Part shown: piece after piece, positions 42,575 through 56,059 of the stretch
How the letters are laid out: every line of letters begins with the position of its first letter
How positions within the stretch are numbered: position 1 is the first letter of the stretch
The notes under the pieces: model-generated
What the model saw: only the letters and a program-made list of their open reading frames with translations
Database searches by the model: none
Told to the model about the DNA's origin: nothing
Position numbers and translations under genes: made by a program
DNA from: Oryzias latipes
Lineage: Eukaryota; Chordata; Actinopteri; Beloniformes; Adrianichthyidae
Length of the DNA: 64,000 nt
Reading direction: 5' to 3'
NCBI RefSeq assembly: GCF_002234675.1
Contig: NC_019872.2
Location: 6,674,949 to 6,738,948, forward strand

Positions 42575-43725
42575 CAAAGCTGACTGCCTGGAGATGAGAT
42601 GAGCTAACCAGAAAGAGGAAAAAAGGAAGAAAAGGAGATGAGCTAACCACATGTAGGTAGATGGTGCTACCCTGAGTGAGGAGGAAGAGGAGGTTGGCGG
42701 AAGCAACATGCCGGAAGAAAAGGGGGATGTAAGAAAGGGGGATAACCAGATAAAGGTGAAGGACCTGTTTATGACAAAAAGAGGAGGTGGAAAGTATTGT
42801 TTAAGACATGGGTGCACGAGCTCCTTTGGGTGTGGGTGACCCTAGCAGAGATTCAACGCCAAACCTAGAGATTGAAAAAATTATTCCGAACCCATCTGGA
42901 CATCCGAATGTGTTCTTAGTGTGATGCTTTGCATGACTCCTTTTGCTCACAGACCGCAGCGTTTCAATGAATTGTGCTCCAGCAGCCAGCAAGATAAAGT
43001 ATGTCACACAGCACTATAATCAGAGCTGCAATGGTCTCTTAAGTAGCACAATTTCATCTGTATAACAAAGGAAGGCTTGAGACTTGGCTTTGAATGAATG
43101 AGTCAGGATCGACATAAGCGTGCGCTGGGAGGGGGAGGAGGGGAGACGGGGAGGGGTCTGTGTATGACTCATGCTCTCCCCTCTCTTATTGTCACTTCAC
43201 TGCAGTAGCATCGGAGGACTTATGGTCAAATGTGGGCTGTTGCTTCTTTATCTCCATCTTTCTGTCAGTCCCTTCAGAGTTTGGGCTCTGGTTAATCACT
43301 CTTTCCCTGTTCCACAGGTTTCTATGAGCTCACATCTTGATGTGATCTTGTACCTGGTTAAAACCATGCTTTCAGCCTCCTAAACACCATGGTTGTCCAG
43401 TAAATGCAAACATACTATCTGGAACAAAGTTTTATCGTGAAAATTCTTGATGTTATATAACTTTGAGTCAAAGAAGATGATAAATGGATGCAAAAATATG
43501 TTCAAAGTCTTCACAGCCCAAAGAAATCAAACTGTACACATTTAATGGAAGATATCTATCATGTGAGAAGAAGGTGCAATGTCCATCGCTTCAAAGGTTT
43601 AGATCTGTGGTAGAAAAAGTCTAAGCATCCTGTTTGTGACAAGGTCTTAAAGTGGGGTACAATTAAGAGAGGTTTTATAAGGAGAGGATGGCCCATCAAG
43701 TTCATTTGAGAATTACATTTCAGTT
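42575..43725. other. Gene-free stretch with candidate AP-1 sites
   Basis: Purine-rich 42590-42800. Around 43100-43170 there are TGAGTCA and TGACTCA cores in a G-rich context, which could be a promoter or enhancer. No coding exon is seen. Confidence 0.4.
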
Positions 43726-44887
43726 TACATTCACTGGCCACTGTATTTATAACACCTGTCTAACTGCTCGTCAACATAAATTTCTAATCAGCCAATCACA
43801 TGGCAGCAACCGAATGCATTTAGGTATGTAGACATGGTCAAGACGATCTGCTGCACTTCAAACTGAGAGTCAGAAAAGGGAAGACGGGAGATTTAAGTGA
43901 CTTTAAACGTGACGCGTTTTTTTGAGACAGAGTATTTCAGAAACTGTTGATTTATTGGGATTTTTACCCATAACCATCTTTAGTGTTCATAAGGACTGGT
44001 CAGAAAATGAGAAAATATCCAGTGAGCGGCAGTTCTGTGAGTGGAAATGCCTTGTTGATGCCAGAGGTCAGAGGAGAATATCCAGACTGGTTTCAGATGA
44101 TAGAAAGACAACAGTAACTCAGATAACCACTGGTTGAAACTGAGGTCTGCAGAACAGCATCTTTGAATGCACAACACGTCCAACCTCGAGGCAGATGGAC
44201 TACAGCAGCAGAACACCACATCAGGTGCCACTCCAGTCAAAGAATAGGAAACCCGAGGCTATACTTGACACAGGCTCACTAAAACTGAACAATAGAAGAT
44301 TGGGGAAATGTTATCCGGTCTGTTGAGTTTCGATTTCTGCTCCAACATTTGGATGGTAAGGTCAGAGATAAAATATAAAAGCATGGCTCCATCCTCCGCT
44401 GTATCAACAATTTGTGGTGGTGCAATACTTTCTTGGCACACTTTGAGCCCCTTAGAACGAATTGAGCATGGTTACAACGCCATAGCCTATCTGAGTATTG
44501 TTGCTGACCATGTCCGTTCATTTATGACCACAGTGTACCATCTTCTGATGGTTACTTTCAGCAGTCGTAAAGCTGGAATCATCTCAGACTGGTTTCTTGA
44601 ACATGTCAATAAGTTCACTGGATTCAAATGGCCTTCACAGTCTCCAGATCTCAACCCAAGAGGGTTGGGATGTGGTGGAACAGTAGATTGGCATTATGGT
44701 TGTGCAGGCGACAAATCTGCAGCAACTATGTGATGTTAGCATGTCAGTATGGACCAAACTTGGAGGAATGTTTCCAGTACCTTGTTGAAACTGTGCCACA
44801 AAGGATGAATGCAGTTCTGAAGGTAAACATGGTTCCAACCCTGTATTAGCAAGGTGTACCTAACAAAGTGGCTGATGAGAGTATGTA
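43726..44887 (+). mobile_element. Tc1-like transposon, near full length, inactive
   Basis: Ends 'tacattcactggccactgt' (left) and, in reverse complement, 'tacatactctcatcagccac' (right) carry TA and the subterminal 'aggtgtac' type motif, giving about 1.16 kb, close to an intact Tc1-like element. The inside matches a common fish Tc1 transposase gene at nucleotide level ('tccagtgagcggcagttctg', 'cagtctccagatctcaaccc'). The transposase is broken by several frameshifts and stops, so open frames of up to 141 codons at 44308-44733 are fragments of it and not a host gene. Confidence 0.9.
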
Positions 44888-46037
44888 AGCCACAGCTAAT
44901 ATTTGACTTTTGCAGTCATTGAACTCCTTTGTGCACCAAATATGTTATCATCCGTTAAAACTTGATGTAAAGGCGACAATAATCCTGAAGCACCAAACCG
45001 TTTTCAACAAAAAGAGTGAAAAACTAAACTTTTTCCTCTTTGCACAGGTCAAAGACTGGATCTCAACCTGATTTAATGCTGCTGCTGGGCAGTCCGTCAG
45101 CCTTACATGAGTTAATGCCCATAAATCCTAATAAAAGGAGGCATTGTTGTAAAAAAGAATGGACCAGCATGTGTCCACACCAGAGTACTAAACGTGTACA
45201 TAAAACAACAAAGTCACATTATTTCTGCCAAAGGTGGCTCAACAAAGTCATCAATCATGTGCACCACCTTGCTTTCCACACAGCTTCTTTCTGTCCTTGT
45301 TTGATAAATTACACATAAATTACATGAAACATGTTATTTCTAATCTTATGTGTTAATTTCTTTAGATTTTCAGTGTTCAGATGTACATCAACCATGACAG
45401 CACATACATTAAACCAAAACTGCTGTAGAGCAAAACAGGTTTTAGGAGATGAGATCATAGAATTAACCTATTCAACCATTCACTTTATGTAGAAAAAGAA
45501 AAGCTGAGGGGATTTAGTTCCTAAATATATTTCAAGATGTGGTTATATATCATACTAATATTTCAAACATACCACATAGGGGACAGAATAAGAGTTTTTT
45601 TTTGTACTTTGAAAAACGGAAAAAGTCTTGATGACAATAAATGGAGTATAAATCATGTACTTATATCAGTACTTAAGGAGAAAAACAAAACAAAAGTAAA
45701 GGGAGTGTAAAAAGTGGCATTATCTTTAGAATCACGTATCTTTAATTAGGCCTTAGCCACAGAAAAGTATTCTGGAATAAATGAGATAAATTACATTTTA
45801 TGAATTTTCTGCACTTTTCAAAAACAAAAATGTCTCTGTATCATTTGTAGAGTCCAAACAATTCTTTAAAAAAATTGAACAAAGATGATTTCCTGTGCGT
45901 TATGAAGCTAAACATAGTTGTATATTTATTTTTTATATTTCAGTTGATTTAGTAAATCAGTTGATTTTGCTGTGTAGTCTTTTTAGCCTCAGTTTCACTG
46001 ACGTTTTCAGTTTTATCTGTGTTCAATCATTTCAACA
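44888..46037. other. AT-rich sequence without recognised features
   Basis: No repeat signature, splice-supported exon or hairpin stands out. Confidence 0.6.
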
Positions 46038-46424
46038 AGGTCTTCCCCTATCCCTCCGGCTTCTCCCTCTCCTCCAATTGTAGGAGCATTTGGAGGGATG
46101 GGATGTCCGAAATAGTTTTTTGAAGGTGTTCCGCGTTGCACTTTGACACTGAGGAGAAACGCATTTCTTCACGCGGGTGTGCTCTAAAGCACAGAAGTTT
46201 ACATTTAAATTTAATTTATAAATTTTTGTTTTAGCGAGACTTTTTGAAGTTATAAAACTGATGTTGCTATGCATTTTTTAAGTGCTGGCAGCTACGCTCT
46301 AACGCGCATGACCGGTGAGTATTGATGATATCAGCCTGTGGAAGTGACGTCTGAATTAGAAGACAGTTTTTCCATAACTCTCCGTTTGGATGGTTATGGA
46401 AAGGCGTAGAGGTAGGGGAAGAAT
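46038..46424. mobile_element. Probable short TIR element (MITE-like)
   Basis: Left 'tcttcccctatccctccggc' and reverse-complemented right end 'ttcttcccctacctctacgc' are imperfect mirror images over about 25 bases. No clean target duplication is seen and there is no coding content. Confidence 0.45.
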
Positions 46425-48460
46425 TCTGAGTCTGTCTTTCTCTGTCTTCTCTTTTCTGTCTTGTCCAGAAAAAAAACTATACAATATAATTGATAAAGTT
46501 TAAACTCAAATACAAAAGGGGTTTATACAAATAAACGCTGTGTGTGTCAAAAGATTCATAACCCCCTATTCTAACAGTAAAATATGTCCAACACATGAGG
46601 CTTTCAGCTCCCATCTGTCTTTACATCCCATTTTTAAATATTCTTTTATGCGAGAACTATTGCAAATTGTCTTTTTAAAAAAGATGTTATGAAATAAAAG
46701 CTCAATTTAACTACACGGCTAAGACTTAAGAGTTAACTTGGATTCGCAAAAAGTATTGAGCATCTCTGTGATGTGATAAGCCTTACATTACAGTTTGATC
46801 CAGTTACAAACTCTGACATGCAAAATAACACCATATAACTATTGCAGTGGAGCATGGAAATATATGCTTGTCCCTGCAGGGATTTTACAATTTTTTAAAA
46901 GCTGACAGAAAAACAGTAACACAAAAAACGAATTCTGTAAGTGAGCTGTTCATAAGGCATCGTGCGGTCATACTTAGAATCATCCGTCTGTTGACTTTTA
47001 AGTTAAAACCATGTTTGATGCTGTTGATTAAAGCTTTAACTTTTAAACTGGGATTAGCTTGCAGCCCAAATGTGAAATCTGTCACAACAGCTCTTATGAG
47101 AAGATGAATCTTAACCTGTGCACACAAAACGCATTGCCTAACACTGTCGTGCTTTATTCAGTCTCCTGGCATCATTCGATGTCATTCCTGAGGGATTAAA
47201 ACATTTCGATAAAACCCGCTGCTCTTTGTAAGCGCCAGTGTACGAATCTCCTGAGCCCAGCTGTGAGGAAATCATTTCCCTGTGATTTTCTGCTCTCTTA
47301 AGTGTTGTGCTCAGTCCAGCAGCTGCCCTTCAAAGCTATTATTTTGGATTTACATGATAATAATAATAATAGCGTTGTGGATTCAAGGAGGCAGACTGGT
47401 TACGAGGTAAAGCCAGACACTGCATGACAGGGGGAGAAACTTTGTGGCTGGAGGCAACACTGCTTTTTTATCTGCAGCTGTGAGACAGATCATTTTGTTT
47501 GTTGGGTAGTGAGGTAAAACAAAGCAGTTGTGGAGTGATGGAAAATGAAGAAACTGAACGGAGGTACACAGTTTCTACAAGATTTCAGGTAGAAAGAAGT
47601 CAACCTCTTTAAATAAAATCAAACAAGCAGCGCTGGACATTTTGGTCTTCACAATCACAGACCGGAACAGTTTACTCAGCTGCAGCTTCAAAAAGTAGGA
47701 TGGAAATGCATGATGGAAATGCAGAAAAAATACCAATGATGGCAGTGGTAATGGTGGGGCTTTTCTTGCTCATGCATGGGAGGTGGGTTCATCATTATTC
47801 CATGCCTTCCTTGGCTTGACTAATGTGTGCAGTGAGCCCTGTGCTTTCATGCTGGGCTGGAGGAGGCATGGAAATAAGATACAGAGAGTGTGCGTCAGTC
47901 AGTCGTCATTACAGGCAAATAAGAGGTAACCGGTAGACTTTATGCAACTGAAGTATATGATCATTCGTAACTCTTTTGACGGTAATTATTGATTGTTGTG
48001 TCATCCCCTGGAAAATATCATCAGCTTTGGCAAATAGACGTGTAACATCCACACGTCAGGGGGCTTCATGACTTCTCCGATCGTGTTTTTTTGCATCTGT
48101 GTGGGAGCAGAGACCCAGATGGAAACAGTCAGATGGTTTCCGGTTTGAAAATTGGCTGTGGCCTTCCTGTGTGAACTTTGGGTGCCCCCCCCCCCCCCCT
48201 CCTTACCTGCGCTGCCTTTCCTCTCACTGTACAATCATGCGAGGTCTGCTAAATAGTGAGTAGGAATTATCAGTCAGCATGCATGACTATGTTTGATTTA
48301 AGCATTTTTTAATTGAAAAGCTAATTTTGAGGAATCTGTTCCTCCTACTTCTAGATGAAAGAGTAAGACATGGAGAGAGCTTTTTGACAAAGTGTCAAAC
48401 CTTAGACGGAATAAGCAAAAGCTTTACTTCCTGCCTTATTTTCACTGAGATCTGACCTGG
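46425..48460. other. Gene-free stretch; candidate conserved non-coding block
   Basis: 47160-47400 is GC-richer than its surroundings and looks non-repetitive ('tgtaagcgccagtgtacgaa', 'cccagctgtgaggaaatcat'), so it is a candidate regulatory block. A C-run is at 48186-48199. No exon is recognised. Confidence 0.35.
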
Positions 48461-48905
48461 GGCAAGATGGCGCCAGTGTGTGCGGCCTGCCGTCTGCTTC
48501 TGCGTTGTGCTCTAATGTTTTTACTTTTATTGATGATTGTGACACAAGAATCTATCTGTCTGCTGGTGTATGATCGGGAATCGCTACTGGATCTTGGTCT
48601 CCAAAGCATAGGGCTTGATTCGCAATTGCTCCCCGACTTTGGAACGACCTCCCCCTGTCTCTGCGCCAGATTGACTCAGTCGAGTGTTTTAAAGCTCAAG
48701 TTAAGACCTTTTTATTTAGGAAAGCTTTTAGCTGACTTTTACTTGTGTTCATTTTTGCCTGTTTGTTTATTTCTATGCCTGTGTGCATTTTATTGGGTAT
48801 CGCTACTGATTTTATATTGTTTTTACTTTGTGAAGCACTTTGTGAGTCGTTCTCTGTGAGAAGTGCTATATAAATAAAGATTACTTACTTACTTACTTAC
48901 TTACA
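48460..48905 (+). mobile_element. Internally deleted LINE: 5' start fused to 3' end
   Basis: 'caagatggcgcc' and the frame starting at 48467 look like the beginning of a LINE. From about 48620 the sequence reads like the last part of a LINE ORF2 ('tggaacgacctccccctgtc', corresponding to the usual W-N-x-L-P-L-S-L run), then 'gtgagaagtgctatataaat' and a (TTAC)n tail at 48883-48903. The RT and endonuclease are absent. The 130-codon frame at 48467-48859 is thus a hybrid and not a gene. Confidence 0.6.
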
Positions 48906-49698
48906 CACCTACTGCATGAGAAGTGGTTTCAATGTAACGTTTACATGACATGACCTTTTTTTTACTTTTTAATTTTGCTGGGAAAAACTAATCAAAACTC
49001 ACATAGGACATGCTAATTAACTCTTCTATCTAAATATTACAAAAGAAAATTAATTGATTCATTTATGAATTTCTCTGCATAGTTAAGCATTTTTTTGGGG
49101 GAGAAGTTACATCAGACATTCTTAAAAGAATAAGTTTCACAGATATTGAATTGGTTCATGTCTATTTTGCTGTTTTAGATCACTTGACAAACTCTGACTG
49201 TACTGTCACCTAAAGGCATCGGATGCTCCTGCTCTCTTGTCCCTGTTGTAGTTTATTTGTAAAAATTCCAGCAGCCAAAGAGGATGTTCCTTATGTAAAA
49301 CTACACTTTGGATGGCACACAAAAACAGTGACTTTATACTACGAAACCAGGAAGGTAAGGACTTTAAAAAAAGCTTTTCCATACTAATTGCTAGTTTCAT
49401 GAGCAACTGAGATAGCTGCTGACAGATGTGAGATGTGTGTCACAGGAAAACAGAGCAATCTTGCTGCAATGACTGCGAGAAGCGAGGGAGAGGTGAGCAG
49501 AGGTAATGAAGGTGTAATTTGCTAACCATATGCACAGTTCCTGGTTGCCCCAGGGCTTTCCTCTGCTCCGGATCTTCCCCTCCGCAGGGGCTCAGGTGCT
49601 GGAAAGAAGCAGAGGTGAGGGGGACTGGAAAAGAGAAAGGGAGCAGCAGTGTAGGAAAAATGTTGCCCCGGCTGACTGGGCTGTGTGTGTGTGCGTGT

Positions 49699-49729
<31 letters not shown>

Positions 49730-50615
49730 GGGGGGGTAAGAAAGATGAAAATGTTAGTTAATTTCAGAGAGGAGGGTAACTCTGTAAAGAAAATTGAAGT
49801 AAGGCCGGTGGAATGTGTGAGCAAAATGATCAAAATGAGTAAAATTATGGAGCTTCTGATGCAGATTCAGAAGTTTACGGTTCCATGTCCAATTGTTCTG
49901 CACGTTTTTAGGAGTGAGTTTTAGGGATTTACATTTTTTTAATTGTTTTTTATTTTTCAACTTAACCTCAAAGGTTTTTCTCCCCCTTCCCTTCTTTTTC
50001 TTCTTCTTCCTCTTCACAACACTCTCAGTTTTGCTTTCTGAACTGCACTTTCACCTTTTTAAAGCCATGAGATTACTTTTACCTTACCAGGAGAAAGAGT
50101 TTGAAAACTGAACTTTAAATGAACATTACTCTGCCTGCTGCAGAGTTTTGAAGTCATCACAGTGTCTGATTGATCCCATCTGGGAATATAGAGCAGGTAA
50201 AGTAATTGTCCAAAGAATGCCGAGGGAGGGAGTGAAAATCGGACGATGTCTCTGTCATCAGAGTGGAAAAAAAAGCAAACATTTAACAGTGAGTAAGAAG
50301 GTGCAAAAGAACCCTCAATGACGTCTCACCTCACAAATGAAGTTTCAAGATGCTGTGTGAAATGTGTGGAAAGATGACAGTGAACATTTTAGGACCTAAT
50401 TCTTTAAATCACGTGTGAAAAATGAGTTGATGAAACCCAACCGCAAAACACATCATGATCTCTGCAAATCCTGGTCTGGCTCACCCACATGTGCGTTTTG
50501 ATTCTAGTCTAAAACTGCAGAACACTGCCAGTGCCAGTGGTTTTCAAAGATACACCTCATGTGAAATATGTTCAAAATAATTCATTCAGGAAATTTTCTA
50601 TTTTGATGGGTTACT
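48906..50615. other. Gene-free stretch
   Basis: Contains the GT/G tract at 49682-49737 and pyrimidine-rich 49975-50010. No exon is seen. Confidence 0.5.
49682..49737 (+). repeat. (GT)n followed by long G-run
   Basis: Alternating GT/GC for about 32 bases runs directly into about 22 consecutive G. Z-DNA-prone and G-quadruplex-prone sequences lie side by side; the run length may be uncertain in the assembly. Confidence 0.9.
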
Positions 50616-50908
50616 CAGGGGCGGAGCTATGGGAGGGGAAGTGGGGGCAACAAAAAGTTTGCTCCCCCACTTACTGACCAATTTTTGAGTCAATATTAGT
50701 ATCATTGTGGACAAAAAATGAAGAAATTATCAATGCATGCTTTTTTAAGCATTGCAAAAATTATTTGAGCCTGTCAAATTACATATTTTACGTTTACGTA
50801 TTGTTGTTTTTTTCATTTATTTTGGCCAATTTATTGTTTTCACTTGACACCCTTCAAAATTCTTCTGTCTTCCACCCCAACTTATAAAATGTTCTTGCTC
50901 TGCCACTG
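50616..50908. mobile_element. Short hAT-like element
   Basis: Left 'caggggcggagctatggg' and reverse-complemented right 'cagtggcagagcaagaa' form an imperfect inverted repeat with CAGxGGC ends, and 'agtgggggcaac' follows the left end, as in a common teleost hAT group. No convincing 8-bp duplication; no transposase. Confidence 0.5.
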
Positions 50909-51024
50909 TTGGATACTTTCTATAACATGTGCAAAAAATATATTCACTTATAAACTACCTTTTTATCTTTTAAAAACCTCTTCTGATAAAACTTGCAATG
51001 TTTGTGTTTTAACATGTTTTTGTG

Positions 51025-51452
51025 ACATTTATGAAGAACATTAAGCTTAAAAATCAAACTGCCATTTGAAAAAGATTGTATTTGTCACTTAGAAAATACA
51101 ATGGCCTAGCCAAAAGCTCCATGCTCCATTCCATTCAGATACATCCACTTACAGATGAATAGATCCATGTAGATCTTCAATTTCCTCATCTAAGCTGGCA
51201 TCAAGCTCGTGGGAGGGCATGTAAACAGAGTTCTCAGCAATGGGGAGAGGAAAAGGGGCGGGGTTTCTCCACATGAGCGGTCCCACCCATAAGTCAGAGG
51301 CAAATTTCTATTTGTCTTCTGCAGAAACTATGTCCTGGAAAAAATATTTTTATTTTTATTTTATTTGAAAACTGCATCATTGTAATTAAAAGACCACTGG
51401 AAACGCTTTTGAAATAGATCGAAAGATGATCAGAGAGGGTTTTTAAATGTGT
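51025..51452 (+). repeat. Family M dispersed element, copy 9
   Basis: 'tctgcagaaactatgtcctg', 'ttaaaagaccactggaaac' and 'gatgatcagagagggttttt' occur in family order. The left terminus is degraded. The middle part (51100-51300) is shared with copy 10. Confidence 0.7.
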
Positions 51453-54400
51453 GTTGTTTCCTTAAGTATAAAAACTGCAGTACCCCTGGTGTGTCATCTT
51501 GCACACATCCCTGCTCTATCCTATCTGCTCCTGATTCTTTATGTTCTCTAAGCTCCACCCACTCTGGAAAATCTTCTCCTTGAACATGCAGGCTGGTTAA
51601 GGTGGTGGCTGGGCTCCTTCCTGCTTTGAAGCGCTCCGGTCAGCCGTGCTGCCTCTGACTGAGCCTCTCTGAGGGGCATATAATGGCTTTAAGACGCCCT
51701 GGCTTCCTCCGTAATGACTGCTTCCTCTTCTGTTATCCTGCCTGGCTGGATGGCTGGATGTGTGGGTGGCTTGGTGGCCACCTGACAGACTGACCAATGC
51801 TTGTCTCCCATCTGGAACCATAAAAACCAAGTTTGTGTCATGCTCTGTGTGTGCAATTTATTTACCCAGCCACAGAAATGTGAGACAAAGTTGAAAAGAA
51901 TTCGATACCAAACTGGTATTTGAATTTCTGATGAAAAAAACAACTTTTCTCCTTATGCTGTTTTAATGATTATCTGATGGGATAAATGATTGCTTCACTG
52001 ACTCGATGAATATAAGTGGGCTCTTTAAGTAGCTGACTTATTGGCTAAGGAATGCAGCAGGTGGTATAAAATCTGAATGGGTTTTGCGGTTGTGCACAAA
52101 CACATGTAGGTTTGTGTGTGCGTGCACGCTCGAGCACATGCTTTTTCCCAGGATTGAAGCCACTGAGCTGGTCTGCAGGCTCTCAGAATTCCTTTCTAAT
52201 CTGGCATGTTTCACATTCCCAATTTCCTCCGCTGATGCATGACTCTTCTGCTCTGTGTTCAACCGGAGACTGGAAGGGAAATAATGACAACTGCCTGTCT
52301 GACCAACAGACTTCCTCTGTTTTGCTAAAGATCTTCCTTAGTGAAAAATATTTAAAAAAAAAAAAAAAAAAGCACTCAGATTTACAACAAAAGATTTACC
52401 TAACATGACAACAAAATTGCCAGGTTAGAGCTCCACTTCTACTTTTATGTAAGCATTAGGTTAAAAAAAACATGGCCTGATTGTGGTGCAACTAAAGCTG
52501 GAAGCCACCCACATAACTACAGAGAGTTCACACACACGCATGCACACACACACACACACACATGCAGATCAACTTGATCATTAGGTAAACAGAGAGCAGC
52601 GGAAGCAAGGGAACACTCTATCAGCAGGCTATCTGCAGTACTGTTGACTCTACCAACCCTTATCTGTAACAAGAACTCTACACTTTCACATAAACGTGTG
52701 TCATGTGCGAGCGTCTCTCTGCGCGTCAGAGCTTTAGAACTTTTCAAATTATGGTTCTACACATTTGAAAGTGTACATTAGACTGGAGTTTGAATGGTTT
52801 TAGTGTGTGGGGATGCATGTGGAAGAATTTTGTGAGTTTGACTGTGCAGGAGGGCATATATGTGTGTGTGTGCTGCTAAGGTAGAAAGGAAACTGCAGGA
52901 CATGTAAATATGACACCAGCATTTTCTGATGCAATTGCTCTGCAGGAGTCTCTAGGCCTGTGCTGTGCGCTGTGACTACACAACATAACAGGAAAGTTCA
53001 CTGTCAGTCTATGACAGCGTGAAACTCTTCCTTCAAACTATATTTGTTTTTGCTTTATAATACTACCCTGTCAGGTGACCTCGCCCAATTATGTCTTTTT
53101 TGCATAACATTTTCAAAATAAGATGAAACTTTTGTTTCTTTTTCTCTGTCTGCTTTTTCTGTTGGCAGCCAAAAGAGGAGGGAGAGACAGCGGAAAAAAA
53201 ACAGAAAAACAAGAAAAAGTGTGGAACCAGGTGAAGAGCTGGACAAAAAGATGTTTATAACACCAGAGTAGCCCCTGCTTCATCCACATTAAATTCCAAA
53301 CAAGAATGTTAAAAAAAACAAAAAAAACTTTTTTACCAAGTTCTGTTCTTAGTAATTCTAGAGAAAGTGGGTCAGAGAAGTTCTGTCAGAATGCATCTTG
53401 CTAAAACTATGCCCAGAAAAGTACGAGAGAAAATAAATCAAGTTCAACATTTAGCATCAAGTAAAGACATCAAAACATTCAAGGGGTTAAGTAGAAAATA
53501 AGTTTTGCAGGAGCACTCAGGATAAAGTCAGTGATTTTACACAAATTGGTAAAGGAATAATCTACTTTGTGCTGAATTTTCTCATCTCACTTGTATTTCA
53601 GGAGACATGCTAATTAGCTTCAAAACCACGACCTGGAAATAAACAAGATAGATTCTTTAATTTTTTTCTAGTTCACACAACTGTCAACTCCTTTTAGAGG
53701 AGGTATGTGATGCTCTGTAGACTTAAAGCCAAGACTCCTTTTTGTAATTAATTTTTCTTTTTTTGTAATTGATATACTTTTCTTTTTGAAAAAATAGTTG
53801 TTTTGATTAAAAACCTTTTTTTTGTAAAAACTAGTGATGTAGGACCCAAAATACAGGAGACCAGGCTTGGTGGCAGAAATTTAACCCTTTGATTCTTGAA
53901 TTTATTCTATAATGAAAAATAAATAACATGTTTTTTTTTAATTAGATGGTATATTAAGGTGGTTTTGGAGCTAAAGTGGTTTGATGCATATTTGCATCAA
54001 TGGGTTAAAAAAGACACTTAAACATGGCATAAAAAAAGATGACAAGGCAAACGACCTGACAATGACACACTAAAAACAAGACACTAACATAGGCTAAGAA
54101 CAATTAACAAAAAATGAAAACAACTGTGGATGATGATAAACATCAACCTGGAGTGACTTCATACCTGACCAAAAACATCACAAAACTAAACTGAACTGTA
54201 CAATCCTCACATTTTGTGGGACAGGGTGGTTCTTCTAGTTTAGGCAGAATTCTCCAGTTTATTTATTTAGAGAACTACAACTGAAACACTTTCCTTAATG
54301 CATCAAACTTTCGTCAGAAGTCACATAATTGACAAGCGGTATCGGACAATTTTTATCTTTTGCTTTTCTCCACAAATTTAGTGGACCTCGTGATAATTAA

Positions 54401-55605
54401 AAAGCATGTTTGGTGAAGCACAGAACACTTTAGTAGCAAAGGTCCTTTACTCAATACTTCAGTTAACAGTTTTCAGTTAATGGAAGAATTCTTAAGTTGT
54501 ATGTCCACTTGTTGACATAATGGTTAAGGATGACATACTTAGAATTTTATCTTAAAAGAATCCCAAACAGACATATGTATACAGCATATTTGATGTATAA
54601 TTTAAAAACTGTCCCTTGAAAAGTTAGTTGTCAACATTCCCATAATCTTTCACTGGTTATGTCAAAAGAAAGGTTAATTTTTTAATTCTGTGAAGTTAAA
54701 TTCAAATCACAGGACAGCCCCCTCACCTTTCATTTCATTTTTTTTTCACTACTTTCTGTTTTTTATGCCAGATAGACGTTTCTCCTTTTTTTTCCATTTG
54801 GCACTGTTCTACTCGTTCCTTGCTTCCTTCCTTTTTGCCGTCCCATCCTCCTCGCTAAATGAGAACCAGACGTTGAGCAGACCTAATCAAGATGTCCTCA
54901 GCTGAATGAGCTCTATTATGGGATGAATAAACACACAGTTCCGATGTTGCCGGGGGATAAATCTCAGGACAACCAAAGGTTGATTGAGAACAATGGCAGA
55001 GACAACAACATCAAGTTACCACTGCACTGATGTGTGAGCAAAAGGGGAAGTAAGTGTGCACAAACGGAAAATATTGTTCTCATAAAACGTGATTGGAAAT
55101 TACGTTTTTTGTGTTTTAACACTGAAGCGCACACCGTATGTTTTACAGAAAAGAACTAGTATAATAAAGTAAATTTTTGTGTTACACCCCTTCAAAAAAT
55201 GTGAGTCTTTTCTCTTCTTAGGATTGCAGCATAGGTTTTATGAAGGTGCAGTGTTTCCTGTGGATTGCTGACTTGAGTGGCACGGCTGTAAACTCTTATT
55301 TTGTCCTTTATTACAAGAGGCCATTTAGAATAATGATCTGTGCATTAAGAATAGCTGTAAAGCTGCATGCTGAGACTTCTAAGTGTTCACTATACGATCT
55401 TTTATTGCATGCTCCTAATCAAAAACAGTCACTAAATTAGTTACTTTCCAATATTTTATAGAAAAAAAGTAGAAAAATATTGGCTATAGTTCAGGTTTTT
55501 AGGTTGAGCAGCAATTACATTTATATACTTCATATAAAAATCATTTTAAATATGCACTGCTATTGAAACATTTTTATACTGCTTATATTAAAGTTTTGTA
55601 TTTTC
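51453..55605. other. Four kilobases without recognised genes
   Basis: Short CA runs (52535-52562), an A-run (52355-52372) and AT-rich sequence. Open frames are short, lack splice support and match nothing I know. Confidence 0.55.
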
Positions 55606-55609
55606 TGGT

Positions 55610-55760
55610 GGGAAATGCACTGGGCCTGGAACCAGCAGGTTATGGGTTCAAGGCTAGTCACTGCAGCACTGCAGGAAGGGCATCCAACACACACAGTAAA
55701 TAAATGTTCAGTTATCCTGGGAATTACTTTACTGCAGGGATGCCCTAAAAAATGAGGAGA
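55610..55760 (+). repeat. SINE family S, degraded copy
   Basis: B-box-like 'atgggttcaaggct' followed by 'ctgcaggaagggcatccaac' matches the head and body order of the SINE at 17056. The tail is missing. Confidence 0.55.
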
Positions 55761-56059
55761 GAAAGACAGAGTTTTGGCTTTGCAATAACTTTTTTTGCGG
55801 ACTATTTGTTTTAATTAAGGTTTCAACAGACTTTTAAAGTACATCCCCATTATAAAGTCATAGCATTATTCGACTCTATTCTTTCCATTGCGTATAAAAC
55901 CTGTCTGGCACAGATGACGGAAAGTCTTTCGTTGGCCTTCTTGTGGCACATACAGTGCAAAAACTCGTTAAATATTCTGGATGATAATGAACTGTAGGAG
56001 ATCTGAGAATAGACGTTGTTTAATTGTTGCAAACCTTTTCTGTCACTGTGGATCAAGAC

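Noticed and set aside
44308..44733. 141-codon open frame resembling a gene
   Set aside because: It lies inside the decayed Tc1-like transposon and is a shifted fragment of its transposase region.
48467..48859. 130-codon frame with a hydrophobic start, looking like a secreted or membrane protein
   Set aside because: Surrounding motifs (start 'aagatggcgcc', ORF2-like end, TTAC tail) show it is a LINE deletion product.
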